The translations under genes were made by a program, and so were the position numbers. From NCBI RefSeq assembly GCF_007833165.1, contig NZ_VOBQ01000004.1:372001-436000 (forward strand): a DNA stretch of 64,000 nucleotides. Direction: 5' to 3'. The notes under the pieces were generated by a model. That model was not told where the DNA came from, ran no database searches, and was given only the letters and a program-made list of their open reading frames with translations. This stretch comes from Caenimonas sedimenti. GTDB taxonomy: Bacteria > Pseudomonadota > Gammaproteobacteria > Burkholderiales > Burkholderiaceae_C. This document shows positions 34,823 through 43,530 of the stretch, one piece after another; the first letter of the stretch is position 1; the number at the start of each line of letters is the position of its first letter.

Positions 34823-36531
34823 AAATCATTCCCCGCGACGTCCCGCCGCGCGCCGCCTGGGTGCTGGAGCAAGCCGGCATCCATCCGCTGCTGGCCCGCC
34901 TGTACGCCGCGCGCGGCGTGCTCGCCAAGGACGAGCTCGACAACGATCTGGGCCGCCTGCTGCCGCCGGCTTCGATGAAGGGCGTGACGGAAGCGGGCGT
35001 GCTGCTGGCGGACGCGATCGCGGCGCAACGCCGCATCTGCATCGTGGCCGACTACGACTGCGACGGCGCCACGGCCTGCGCGGTGGCCCTGCGCGGCCTG
35101 CGCCTGCTCGGCGCGCACCACGTCAACTACCTGGTGCCCGACCGGGTGGTCGACGGCTACGGCCTCACCCCGCCCATCGCGCACCGCGTGCACGCGCAGG
35201 GCGCCGACCTGCTCGTCACCGTGGACAACGGCATCGCCAGCGTGGCCGGCGTGGCCGCCGCGCGCGCACTGGGCCTGCAGGTGCTGGTGACCGACCATCA
35301 CCTGCCCGGCCCGGAGCTGCCCGCCGACGCCCTCATCGTCAACCCGAACCAGCCCGGCTGCGAATTCGAGAGCAAATCCATCGCGGGCGTCGGCGTCATG
35401 TTCTACGTGCTGCTGGCGCTGCGCGCCGAGCTGCGCGCGCGTGGCGTTTTCACCGCGCAGACCCAGCCCAAGCTCGACGCCCTGCTGCCGCTGGTGGCGC
35501 TGGGCACGGTGGCGGATGTGGTCCGGCTCGATGCGAACAACCGCCGCCTGGTCGCGCAAGGCCTGAAGCGCATCCGCGCGGGCGCGCTGCCCTGCGGCCT
35601 GAACAGCCTGTTCACCGTGGCCGCGCGCAAGACCCAGACCGCCACCACGTTCGACTTCGGCTTCGCGCTGGGTCCGCGCGTCAACGCGGCCGGCCGGCTG
35701 GCCGACATGACACTGGGCATCGAATGCCTGCTCACCGACGACGCGGCACGCGCCGACGAACTGGCACGCACGCTGGACTCCATCAACCGCGAGCGGCGCG
35801 AGATCGAGGGTGACATGCGCGAGCAGGCGCTGGCCATCGTGGAGGCGCTGTTCGAGGAAGGCGAGGAGCCGCCACCCGCCATCTGCGTGTTCGATCCCGA
35901 CTTCCACGAAGGCGTGGTCGGCATCGTCGCCTCGCGCATCAAGGACAAGCTGCACCGGCCCGCCTTCGTCTTCGCGCCGAGCCAGGCGCCTGGCAAGGAA
36001 CACGAGCTCAAGGGCTCCGGCCGTTCCATCCCCGGCTTTCACCTGCGCGACGCGCTCGACCTCGTCGCCAAGCGCCACCCCGGCGTGCTGCTCCGGTTCG
36101 GAGGCCATGCGATGGCGGCCGGCTGCACGGTGGCGGAAGAGCATCTCGACGTGTTCGAACAGGCCTTGGCGCAGGTGGCTCAGGAATGGCTGGACGCGGC
36201 GACGCTGCTGCGCCGCCTGCACACCGATGGGCCGTTGGCGCCGGAGTTCCGCCGCCCCGACCTGGTGGACACGCTGCACCACGAGGTGTGGGGCCAGGGG
36301 TTCGCACCGCCGGTCTTCAGCGAGGAAGTCGAAGTGGTGTCGCAGAAGCTGGTGGGCGACAAGCACCTGGCGCTGAAGCTCAAGCACCAGGGCCAGGCGG
36401 TCGAAGGCATCTGGTTCGGCCGCACCGAGCCGCTGCCGGCGCGCGTGCTGCTGGCGTTCCGGCTGGAGGCCGACGATTGGCAGGGGGTGCGGCGGGTGCG
36501 GTTCCTGGTCGAAGGGGCGGAACTGCTGTAG
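34819..36531 (+). CDS. recJ: Single-stranded-DNA exonuclease RecJ
   Basis: RecJ is the 5'-3' exonuclease of recombination and mismatch repair. The 570-residue protein has the DHH-phosphoesterase motifs DYDCDG (78-83) and DHH (159-161, VTDHHLPGPELP), the linker IAGVGVMFYVLLALR, the DHHA1-region GSGRSIPGFHLRDALD and GGHAMAAGCTV. The start is TTG 34819, overlapping the upstream TGA (TTTGA); no in-frame ATG fits the N-terminus LKIIPRDVPPRAAW. The coupling and rare start suggest deliberately low expression. Confidence 0.95.
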   Translation: MKIIPRDVPPRAAWVLEQAGIHPLLARLYAARGVLAKDELDNDLGRLLPPASMKGVTEAGVLLADAIAAQRRICIVADYDCDGATACAVALRGLRLLGAHHVNYLVPDRVVDGYGLTPPIAHRVHAQGADLLVTVDNGIASVAGVAAARALGLQVLVTDHHLPGPELPADALIVNPNQPGCEFESKSIAGVGVMFYVLLALRAELRARGVFTAQTQPKLDALLPLVALGTVADVVRLDANNRRLVAQGLKRIRAGALPCGLNSLFTVAARKTQTATTFDFGFALGPRVNAAGRLADMTLGIECLLTDDAARADELARTLDSINRERREIEGDMREQALAIVEALFEEGEEPPPAICVFDPDFHEGVVGIVASRIKDKLHRPAFVFAPSQAPGKEHELKGSGRSIPGFHLRDALDLVAKRHPGVLLRFGGHAMAAGCTVAEEHLDVFEQALAQVAQEWLDAATLLRRLHTDGPLAPEFRRPDLVDTLHHEVWGQGFAPPVFSEEVEVVSQKLVGDKHLALKLKHQGQAVEGIWFGRTEPLPARVLLAFRLEADDWQGVRRVRFLVEGAELL

Positions 36532-36536
36532 GCCGC

Positions 36537-37067
36537 ATGAAGATCCTCATCCTTGGGGCATCCGGTTCCGGCACGACGACGTTGGGGCGTGCACTCGCGC
36601 AGCGGCTGCGCTGCGCGCATCTCGACCTGGACGACTACTACTGGATGCCGACCTCCCCGCCGTACCAGCAGAAGCGGGACGCGCCGGACCGCCTGCAGTT
36701 GCTGCGCCGCGACCTGGACGCCGCAAGTCATGCGATCGCCTCCGGCAGCCTGCTCGGCTGGGGCAGCGAAGTCGAGGACGCCTTCGGGCTGATCGTGTTC
36801 CTCGGCGTCCCCACCGGGATCCGGTTGGAGCGCTTGCGGCAGCGCGAAACCGCACGCTTTGGCCGGACCAATCCCGAGTTCCTGCTGTGGGCCTCCCAGT
36901 ACGACGATGGCCCGCCGGAAGGAAGAAGCCTGGCCAAGCACCTGGCTTGGCTCGCCGGGCGGCGCTGCCCGGTCTTGCGCATCGATGGGGAAACGTCGAC
37001 CGAAGAGCGCGTGCAGCAGGTGGTGAGCGCCATGGCGTCTGGCGACGCAAGTAACAGACTGCATTGA
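36537..37067 (+). CDS. P-loop NTPase, adenylate-kinase-like, with variant Walker A
   Basis: The 176-residue protein reads MKILILGASGSGTTTLGRALAQRL, then HLDLDDYYWMPTSPPYQQKR. The Walker A position normally GxxGxGK(S/T) is GASGSGTTT here: the invariant Lys is Thr. The rest resembles small adenylate-kinase/FlaR-like kinases. The same GASGSGTTT form is remembered from other members of the group, so this is not likely a sequence error. Catalysis may be altered. It follows recJ by 5 bases and may be co-transcribed. Confidence 0.82.
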   Translation: MKILILGASGSGTTTLGRALAQRLRCAHLDLDDYYWMPTSPPYQQKRDAPDRLQLLRRDLDAASHAIASGSLLGWGSEVEDAFGLIVFLGVPTGIRLERLRQRETARFGRTNPEFLLWASQYDDGPPEGRSLAKHLAWLAGRRCPVLRIDGETSTEERVQQVVSAMASGDASNRLH

Positions 37068-37126
37068 GGCTGCATGGCGCCCCGCCCAGGCCTACAGTGG
37101 CGTTTCAGCCACGACAAGGAATGCCA

Positions 37127-37483
37127 ATGCCCATCCGTACCGCAACGATGAAGAAGCGGATTTCCGCCAACGGCCTCGCGCTGCATCGCGCGAAGGAGAG
37201 CGGGATGGCCGAAGCCGTAGCGGAACTGACCGAGGAGCGCCGGACGCTCAAGGAGGAACGCGAAAAGCGCAAGGCGCAGGCGCTGCTGCCCAGGCCGAGC
37301 GCCCTGGACCGGCTGGTGCGGACGCATCATCCCGAAGCCAAGGGCAAGAAGAGCAGGAAGGAAGCGCATCCCGCCGATGAAACGACGAAGCCGAAGGCGC
37401 GCAAGTCGCGGGCCGAGAAGCACGCCGAGAAGGCCGCGGCGGTGGAAGCCGCACGCAGGTCGCCGAAGAAGCCGGCGAAGTGA
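37127..37483 (+). CDS. Small Lys/Ala-rich coiled-coil protein
   Basis: This 118-residue basic protein has a central predicted coiled coil (AVAELTEERRTLKEEREKRKAQ, about 30-55) and a Lys/Ala-rich disordered tail (KGKKSRKEAHPADETTKPKARKSRAEKHAEKAA). The start ATG at 37127 has AAGGA six bases upstream; an ATG at 37121 is too close to it. The composition resembles nucleoid-associated or histone-H1-like basic tails, but no domain is recognised. DNA or RNA binding is a guess. Confidence 0.6.
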   Translation: MPIRTATMKKRISANGLALHRAKESGMAEAVAELTEERRTLKEEREKRKAQALLPRPSALDRLVRTHHPEAKGKKSRKEAHPADETTKPKARKSRAEKHAEKAAAVEAARRSPKKPAK

Positions 37484-37559
37484 TCGTTCCATCTCCGGCA
37501 ACGGTCCGTCGCATTTTCGGGGCTCGTGCAATTCGTCGAACGGCCCCAAGATGGGTTCG

Positions 37560-38468
37560 ATGAACACGTCCAAGACTCCTCCACCTGCATCCCACGGACA
37601 AGTCACGCAACGCCGCGTCGTGCATCGCACGCGAGGCCAGGGCCATGGGCCGATCACGCGGCTCATGAGCCCGTCGGACCTGGGGCGATTCCTCAAGCCC
37701 TTCGTCTTCCTCGACATCTTCGACATGGACCTGCGGCGCGGTCCCGGAAACCGGATGCCGATCCATCCGCACTCCGGCATCGCCACCGTGACCGTGCTGA
37801 CGCAAGGCCGGATGAATTTCGAGGATCCGGACGCCGGTTCGGGCACGCTGGACTATGGCGGCGTCGAATGGATGCGCGCGGGCGGAGGCGTCTGGCACGG
37901 CCAGGAAATGTCGCCGGCCGACGTGCCGCGTGTCCAGGGTTTCCAGCTCTGGCTGGCGTTGCCGCAGGAGCTGGAGAGTTCGCAGCCGGAAAGCCGCTAC
38001 ATCGAGGCTTCCGCCATGCCGCGCTCAGGGCCGGCCCACGTCATCGTCGGGGAGTACGACGGGGTGCGCAGCCCGGTCCCGGCATGGGGCGGCGTCAACT
38101 ACCTGCTCGTCACGCTGCGGCCTGGTGAGGCCTGGACTTACCAGCCTCCGGCCGGGCACACGGTGGGCTGGATGGCCGTCGCCTCCGGCACCGTGGACGC
38201 GGGGGAATCCTTGCTCGCCGGCGAAGTGGCGGTGTTCGAGGATGGCCAGGCGGCGATCGCGCTCAGGAACGGCGGCGACGCAGATGCAGTGTTCGTGCTG
38301 GGCACGGCCGTCCCCCACCAGCACGAGCTGCACCTGGGCAGCTACTCGGTGCACACGACGGCGCAGGCGCTGAAGACCGGCGAACAGCGGATTGCCGATC
38401 TGCATGCGAAGCTGCTCGCCGCGGGCGACCGGCGCACGGCCGCGGGAACAGTGCCGGTCTATCGCTAG
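37560..38468 (+). CDS. Pirin family protein
   Basis: The 302-residue bicupin has the pirin signature RFLKPFVFLDIFDMD, metal-ligand HPHSGIATVTVL, LDYGGVEWMRAGGGVWHGQE, and a C-terminal cupin ending in AVPHQHELHLGSYSVHTT. Bacterial pirins are iron-binding quercetinase-like or redox regulatory proteins; the substrate here is unknown. An alternative ATG at 37551 (MGSMNTS) adds three residues. Neither start has a strong ribosome-binding site. Confidence 0.9.
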   Translation: MNTSKTPPPASHGQVTQRRVVHRTRGQGHGPITRLMSPSDLGRFLKPFVFLDIFDMDLRRGPGNRMPIHPHSGIATVTVLTQGRMNFEDPDAGSGTLDYGGVEWMRAGGGVWHGQEMSPADVPRVQGFQLWLALPQELESSQPESRYIEASAMPRSGPAHVIVGEYDGVRSPVPAWGGVNYLLVTLRPGEAWTYQPPAGHTVGWMAVASGTVDAGESLLAGEVAVFEDGQAAIALRNGGDADAVFVLGTAVPHQHELHLGSYSVHTTAQALKTGEQRIADLHAKLLAAGDRRTAAGTVPVYR

Positions 38469-38481
38469 TCGCGCGGCTAAT

Positions 38482-39351
38482 TCACGGGGCGTGGACCCGA
38501 TCCAGGAAGTCCCGGATGAGCGCCGTGGTCTCGTCGAGGTGGGTCTCGAGAAGCCAGTGGCCTCCGTCGAGCAGATGCAGTTCGGCGCGCGGCAGGTCGC
38601 GGAGGTAGGCGCGCGCGGATTCCTCCGGCATGTAGTGGTCCTGCGGACCCCAGACGATGAGCGCGGGCGGTTGGTGTTCACGCAGGTACCGGCGGTGCTG
38701 CGGGAACCAGGCGCGGTTTTCCTTCAAGCCGGCAATGAGGTCGATCGCAATCTCTCTGCGCTTCGGCGTCATCAGCGACCAATGGAGCTTCCATAGGTCG
38801 GGCGAAATCCGGTCGGCGAGCTCAGGCCGCAACGCATTCTGGAACTCTTCCTTGAAAGTCTCTTCGCTGATGGTTTCGGCCAGCTTGGCGCGCATCGCAT
38901 CTCGCGGCATGGACCATCCCTTTTCGATGTCCTGGTACTTCGGTCCGAGCGCATCTTCATAGGGAATGTCGCCGTTCTGGATGATGAGGGCGGCGATCCG
39001 CTCCGGCGCCTGGATGGCCAGCCGTGCGCCGATGGGCGAGCCGAAGTCATGGAGGTAGAGCGCGAAGCGGGCGATGCCGAGTTGCCGCACGAACGCATCC
39101 AGGAAAGCCGCGTACCCATCGAAGCTGTAGTCGAACTCGTCTGGCGTGCTGCTGTAGCCGGCTCCCGGGTAGTCCGGCGCCAACAACCGCCACCGGTCGG
39201 CCAGCCGCGGCATGAGGTTGCGGAACTCGTACGAAGAACAAGGATAGCCGTGCGGCAGCAAGACGACGGGCGCGTGCGGCGACCCGGCCTCGCGATAGAA
39301 GATCTCCACATCGCCCACCACCATCTGCCGGTGTCGCACGCGCGTGTCCAC
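38482..39351 (-). CDS. Alpha/beta hydrolase, epoxide-hydrolase/haloalkane-dehalogenase-like
   Basis: The 289-residue hydrolase has the oxyanion HGYPCSSYEFRN, an Asp nucleophile elbow LHDFGSPIG (Asp rather than Ser, as in epoxide hydrolases and dehalogenases), the acid in WGPQDHYMPEES and a His in LDGGHWLLE. It is last in a three-gene minus-strand operon with a flavin monooxygenase and an unknown protein, 25 bases after the latter. It probably opens a ring or hydrolyses an oxidised product made by the monooxygenase; the substrate is not known. Confidence 0.88.
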   Translation of the reverse strand: MDTRVRHRQMVVGDVEIFYREAGSPHAPVVLLPHGYPCSSYEFRNLMPRLADRWRLLAPDYPGAGYSSTPDEFDYSFDGYAAFLDAFVRQLGIARFALYLHDFGSPIGARLAIQAPERIAALIIQNGDIPYEDALGPKYQDIEKGWSMPRDAMRAKLAETISEETFKEEFQNALRPELADRISPDLWKLHWSLMTPKRREIAIDLIAGLKENRAWFPQHRRYLREHQPPALIVWGPQDHYMPEESARAYLRDLPRAELHLLDGGHWLLETHLDETTALIRDFLDRVHAP

Positions 39352-39376
39352 TCTGCCGGACTCCTGCAGCAGGGGC

Positions 39377-40366
39377 TCAACCCCAGGTGATCCGGTAGTC
39401 CAGCGAGTGCCCGATGCGCTCCGAAAAGCGCGCCACCGACTTCGCCGCCATCCGCTCGCTCACGCTCACCGGGATCAACGTGGTGAGCCAAGCACCCACA
39501 TCCTGCCGTTCGCCCTCCAGCTTGCGCGCGACTGGGCTTGGCGTGTAGCCCACGATCGCCTCCCGCTTGCCGGCCTTCTCCAGCAGGTCGTAAAGGTCGC
39601 GGAAGAGGATGAACGAGGTGTCGTTCTGGTGCACCGACCAGTTCGCGACCGGGAGGAAGTCCACCAGGTGGATCAGCTGGTAGTTCAGCGCGGTCCAGAA
39701 GTCCTCGCCGCTCATCGTGATCGGCGCGTTGTCGATGACACGGTGGAACGAGATCGAGGCAAGCGCGCCGGTGCGGTGGAGGTTGTCGCGGAGCTCGCGC
39801 CGCAGCGGGCCGGCGTAGAGCAGCCGCAGCACGGAGGGGAAGGCCTCGACCTGGGTCCAGTCCGCGGGCGACATCAGCTGGCGCAGTGCCGGGATCTTGT
39901 CGGCCGTCATCGCAAAGGTGTTGGTGCCGGTCCCCAGGATCGAGTGCAGGAACATGACCAGGGGCGACCGCCCTGGGTAGTGCTGCACGGTGTACTCGAA
40001 GCAGAAGTACAGGTGGTCGAGGAAGGAGCCGTCGGCATGCTCCACGTCGAAGTCGCACTCGCTCACCAGGAACTGCATCAGCTCCGGGCTCACCGCCGGG
40101 AGCGGGTGGGCGGCGCGGGCCGCGTTGTACTCGGCTTGCACGGCCTGCGCGGCGTTGGGGTCCCAATGGGCCTCCCTGCCGACCCGCGTCGTCATCACGT
40201 AGCGCGCGGCCTTGCCCTCGAGGGTCTTGAAGATGGTGCGATCGAGATCGAAGTCCGGGATCGGTTCGATGCGGACCTTGCCGGTGTGTTCGAGCGCCGC
40301 GCCGCGCGCGATGGCCGCCTTGCGCTGCGGGGTTGGGTCGGGACGTTCGGCGGCGGACTGCTTCAT
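39377..40366 (-). CDS. Conserved protein of unknown function in flavoenzyme operon
   Basis: This 329-residue protein is not recognised. It is soluble, without a signal peptide, and rich in His and aromatic residues. Notable segments are LVSECDFDVEHADGSFLDHL, TVQHYPGRSPLVMFLHS, LGTGTNTFAMTADKIP, FHRVIDNAPITMSGEDFW, and HQNDTSFILFRDLYDLLEKAGKR. Repeated His/Asp/Glu near these segments could bind a metal, but no known site matches. It lies between the flavin monooxygenase (53 bases upstream) and the hydrolase (25 bases downstream), so a shared catabolic role is likely. Confidence 0.7.
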   Translation of the reverse strand: MKQSAAERPDPTPQRKAAIARGAALEHTGKVRIEPIPDFDLDRTIFKTLEGKAARYVMTTRVGREAHWDPNAAQAVQAEYNAARAAHPLPAVSPELMQFLVSECDFDVEHADGSFLDHLYFCFEYTVQHYPGRSPLVMFLHSILGTGTNTFAMTADKIPALRQLMSPADWTQVEAFPSVLRLLYAGPLRRELRDNLHRTGALASISFHRVIDNAPITMSGEDFWTALNYQLIHLVDFLPVANWSVHQNDTSFILFRDLYDLLEKAGKREAIVGYTPSPVARKLEGERQDVGAWLTTLIPVSVSERMAAKSVARFSERIGHSLDYRITWG

Positions 40367-40419
40367 GGGACGATCCTCGGCGGGTGCCTGCTTTTATACA
40401 CGACTGTCCTTTGGCAGAG

Positions 40420-42108
40420 TCAGCCAGCGCGGCCCGTGGCGCGCGCCAGGATGCGGGGTGCGTCCCGCGCGTCGGCGCCTCGCCAGGCAACGATCTGGTC
40501 CGGGCGGATCAAGGCCAGCGGCTGCTCATACAGATCCAGCAGTGCCGGCTGCGGCAGCCGGACCACGCGGAGGTCGATCCCGAGCGTCTTTGCGGACGAC
40601 TCGAAGGGCGCGGTGAGGGGCGCTTCGCGCCCGAGCGCCAGCAGGGTCCACTCGGCATGGAACTTGTCGAACAGGGAACTGCCGTCTTCCAGCCAGGAGT
40701 GGGGCGGCCGGCCGCCCGGACAGGCCGTAGCCGCATAGGAATTCGGATCATCCGGCGGCGGCACCGAGCCGTCGCCGACGATGATCGGGGAGGCGTCGTA
40801 CCGGCCGCCGAAGGTGACGCCCGGAATATTGAACTCCAGGCGCGCGTGCTCGTTGAGATGCCGTGAAGCCCGTTCACGCTCGGCGTCGCCTTGGAGCGAT
40901 GCTTCTTCGAGCGTGGGCGTCACCGTGAACAGGCCGATCGAATCGGCGAAGCGGCGCGCATAGCCGGTGTTGCGCTCGGCCAGCGGCTTGCGTTCGATCT
41001 CGTAGCTGTCGAGCAAGGCGGACGGCGCTGCGCCGCGGATGACGCTGGCGAGCTTCCACCCCAGGTTCACAGCGTCCTCGACAGCCGTGTTGTAGCCCAG
41101 CCCGCCGGCGGGGGTGAAGAGGTGGGCCGCGTCGCCCGCGAGAAAGACCCGTCCGTGCTGGAAACGCTCGGCCACCAGCGCGTGGCCCGCGATCCAGGTC
41201 CCCATGGACAGGATCTCGATCGGAAGCTCCTGCCCGACCGCCTGTGCGAAGACGCGGCGCGCATCTTCTTCCGTCCAGTCCGCGGCGTCCTCACCGGGCT
41301 GGACCGCGGCGTGGAAAGCGTACTCGGACACCCCGTCGACCGAGGCCATGAAGGAGCGGCGCTCGTGGTTGACCGCGACATACATCCAGGCCTTCGGGTG
41401 GCGCAGCACCGAGTGGAATCCGGGGCAACGCAGGTAGAGCGCGAACATCTGGCCGCCCATGAACTGGCGCTTCGCGCCGGTCGTCCCGCCCCACTCGATC
41501 CCCAGCTGCCGCCGCACCTGGCTGCGGGCACCGTCGGCCCCCACGAGATAGCGGGCATGCACCGTTTCGACCGTGCCGCCGCCGCCGGGTTCGACCGTGG
41601 CTTCGATGCGTGCCCCGTTGTCGCTGAAGTCGCGCAGCTTCCAGCCATACCGCACCTCCGCGCTGGGCCAGCGTTGCGCATGCTTGCGCAGGACCGCCTC
41701 GACGAATTTCTGGGACACGCGGTGCGGCAGCTCGGCGGCGCTCCAGGAGCCGCCCATGGCCTTGATGCGCGCCACGGCCTGGGCCGCGGTGGGCAACTCG
41801 ATGCGAGCGAGTTCGTCCCGCGCGTAGCGGGTCATGTAGACGATGTCCGTTGGATGATCGGGTGGCAGCCCGAGACGGCGGATCTCGTCGGCAAAACCCA
41901 GCCGGCGGAAGTGCTCCATGGTTCTCGCCTGGGTGGCATTGGCCTGTGGATTGAAGGCGGTGCCCGGCTTGGGGTCCAACACCAGGCATTGGATGCCGCG
42001 GCGGCCGAGCTCGTTGGCGAGCATCAGGCCGCAAGGGCCTCCGCCGGCGATCAGGACATCGGTCTGGATCGTGCGTGGCGGATCAGCGCCCACGTTGTTC
42101 AGAAGCAT
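40420..42108 (-). CDS. FAD-dependent monooxygenase, PheA/TfdB-MhpA type
   Basis: The 562-residue flavoprotein monooxygenase has the FAD motif GGGPCGLMLANEL (near 20), the NAD(P)H/DG motif VGADGARSQVRRQLGI and the second FAD site VFLAGDAAHLFTPAGGLGYNTAVEDAVNLGWKL. The C-terminal thioredoxin-like domain of the TfdB/MhpA family is present. It hydroxylates an aromatic or cyclic substrate. The ATG at 42108 is the first good start after a long antisense frame. It is first in an operon with the unknown protein and the hydrolase, and divergent from the DUF456 gene. Confidence 0.92.
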   Translation of the reverse strand: MLLNNVGADPPRTIQTDVLIAGGGPCGLMLANELGRRGIQCLVLDPKPGTAFNPQANATQARTMEHFRRLGFADEIRRLGLPPDHPTDIVYMTRYARDELARIELPTAAQAVARIKAMGGSWSAAELPHRVSQKFVEAVLRKHAQRWPSAEVRYGWKLRDFSDNGARIEATVEPGGGGTVETVHARYLVGADGARSQVRRQLGIEWGGTTGAKRQFMGGQMFALYLRCPGFHSVLRHPKAWMYVAVNHERRSFMASVDGVSEYAFHAAVQPGEDAADWTEEDARRVFAQAVGQELPIEILSMGTWIAGHALVAERFQHGRVFLAGDAAHLFTPAGGLGYNTAVEDAVNLGWKLASVIRGAAPSALLDSYEIERKPLAERNTGYARRFADSIGLFTVTPTLEEASLQGDAERERASRHLNEHARLEFNIPGVTFGGRYDASPIIVGDGSVPPPDDPNSYAATACPGGRPPHSWLEDGSSLFDKFHAEWTLLALGREAPLTAPFESSAKTLGIDLRVVRLPQPALLDLYEQPLALIRPDQIVAWRGADARDAPRILARATGRAG

Positions 42109-42216
42109 TTGCTGGGCTTTCCTGTGCCTTGGCGCGGCTGCGGTGCAATGTTGCCATGTCCGCTGGCATCCGCCGCCGGAAGCCAGCGTATCCTGACCGC
42201 CACGAAAAGGGGCATC

Positions 42217-42699
42217 GTGAACGACACACTGTTGTGGATCCTGAGCGGCACGCTCATCCTCGCCGGCTTCGCCGGCATCGTCCTGCCGGCGCTGCCGGGC
42301 ACCTTGCTCGTCTTTGCGGGAATCGTGCTGGGCGCGTGGATCGACGATTTCACGCGCGTCGGCTGGGTCGCGCTGGCTGCGATTGCCGTGCTGGCGTTGC
42401 TCGCCTGGGCGATGGATTACGTCGCCGCCATGCTCGGCGCCAAGCGCGCCGGCGCCAGCCGGCTGGCGATCGCCGGCGCCGTCGTGGGCACCGTGGCGGG
42501 CATCTTCATGGGCCTGGTCGGCGTGTTGTTCATGCCCCTGGTGGGCGCCGCGGTCGGCGAGTTCATCGCCCGCCGCCAGCACGGCCAGGCCCTGCGCGTC
42601 GGCATCGCCACCTGGCTCGGGCTGCTTGCCGGGATGCTCGCCAAGTTCGTCCTGGCGTTCATGATGGTAGGCATCTTCGTGTTTGCCTTGGCGGTTTGA
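42217..42699 (+). CDS. DUF456 family membrane protein
   Basis: The 160-residue protein has four to five predicted helices and the DUF456 start NDTLLWILSGTLILAGFAGIVLPALPGTLLVFAG. The GTG at 42217 follows AAAGGGG. The family's role is unknown. It is a single gene, convergent with GntR, and divergent from the flavoenzyme operon by 108 bases. Confidence 0.88.
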   Translation: MNDTLLWILSGTLILAGFAGIVLPALPGTLLVFAGIVLGAWIDDFTRVGWVALAAIAVLALLAWAMDYVAAMLGAKRAGASRLAIAGAVVGTVAGIFMGLVGVLFMPLVGAAVGEFIARRQHGQALRVGIATWLGLLAGMLAKFVLAFMMVGIFVFALAV

Positions 42700-42748
42700 A
42701 GCGCCTGGCACGAGGAAGACTGGATGGAACCAGAAGCCGGAGCAGCGT

Positions 42749-43471
42749 CTACCGCCCCACCACCAGCCTGAACGCAGGCAACACGCTCTCGCTCTCGTTG
42801 CGGTGCTCCAGGGCCTGCCGCAAGTTGAACTGCGCGACTTCGGTGTGCTCCACGGCGAGCGCTTGCGCCCGCGTGCCCTCCCCCCGTTCGAGCGCATCGA
42901 ACAGCATGTGATGCTGCCGGTGCGCGTAGACCATCGAGTCGCGGTCCAGCGCGAAAGCGCCCTGCATGGGCATCAGGGCGCTGGCCGGCGCGAAGGGCAG
43001 CTTGTTGTTGAGGGCGATGGCGCGCTGCAGCGCCCGGTTGCCGCAGGCCTCGACCAGCAGCGCGTGGAAGCGGTCGTTCATGGCCGCGTAACCCGCATAG
43101 TCCTCCACCCGCAGTGAATTCGCCGCCATCACGCTGTCGCCTTCGTCCAGGCAGGACCGCAGCTCCCGCGCCACCTGCCGGCTGAGCCCATGCTCGGCCA
43201 CCAGCCGGGCGGCCATGCCCTCCAGGTGCCCGCGCACCCCGATGGCATCCGCCACCTCCTGCGCGGTGAACCGGCGCACCACGTAGCCCACCGTTCCGTT
43301 CGCCTCCACGAGGCCTTCCTGTTCCAGGCTCACCAAAGCGGCCCGCACCGGCGTGCGCGAGGCGTGCAGCCGCTCGGCCAGCTGCTGCTCGCCCAGGCGC
43401 GATCCCGGCGCGAACTCGCCACGCAGGAGCAGGTCCCGCAGCTGCATGAGGACGGTTTCGTGGAGGTTCAT
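42749..43471 (-). CDS. GntR family regulator, FadR/FCD subgroup
   Basis: The 240-residue regulator has an N-terminal winged helix (about 1-70: GSRLGEQQLAERLHASRTPVRAALVSLEQEGLV) and a C-terminal FCD all-helical ligand domain (MNDRFHALLVEACGN, HRQHHMLFDALERGEG). FCD metal-binding His residues are visible, so a carboxylate or similar ligand is likely. It is divergent from the ABC operon with an inverted-repeat site between the two starts, and probably regulates that operon and itself. The ATG at 43471 is taken after a weak in-frame alternative five codons earlier. Confidence 0.92.
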   Translation of the reverse strand: MNLHETVLMQLRDLLLRGEFAPGSRLGEQQLAERLHASRTPVRAALVSLEQEGLVEANGTVGYVVRRFTAQEVADAIGVRGHLEGMAARLVAEHGLSRQVARELRSCLDEGDSVMAANSLRVEDYAGYAAMNDRFHALLVEACGNRALQRAIALNNKLPFAPASALMPMQGAFALDRDSMVYAHRQHHMLFDALERGEGTRAQALAVEHTEVAQFNLRQALEHRNESESVLPAFRLVVGR

Positions 43472-43477
43472 GAAAAT

Positions 43478-43510
43478 AATGTACACAAATTTTTCAGAAC
43501 GGTATACATT
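43478..43510. promoter_or_regulatory. Probable GntR operator between divergent genes
   Basis: AATGTACAC (43478-43486) and GTATACATT (43502-43510) form a near-perfect inverted repeat separated by 15 bases of AT-rich sequence. It lies directly before the GntR start and 20 bases before the ABC ATPase start. The TGTAC/GTACA-like half-sites fit operators of FCD-type GntR proteins. Autoregulation and control of the transporter are inferred. Confidence 0.6.
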
Positions 43511-43530
43511 GACTCATCCGGAGAGGCGCG

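Noticed and set aside
34477-36387. Minus-strand frame of 636 codons opposite recJ
   Set aside because: recJ has full motifs on the plus strand; the opposite frame is composition noise.
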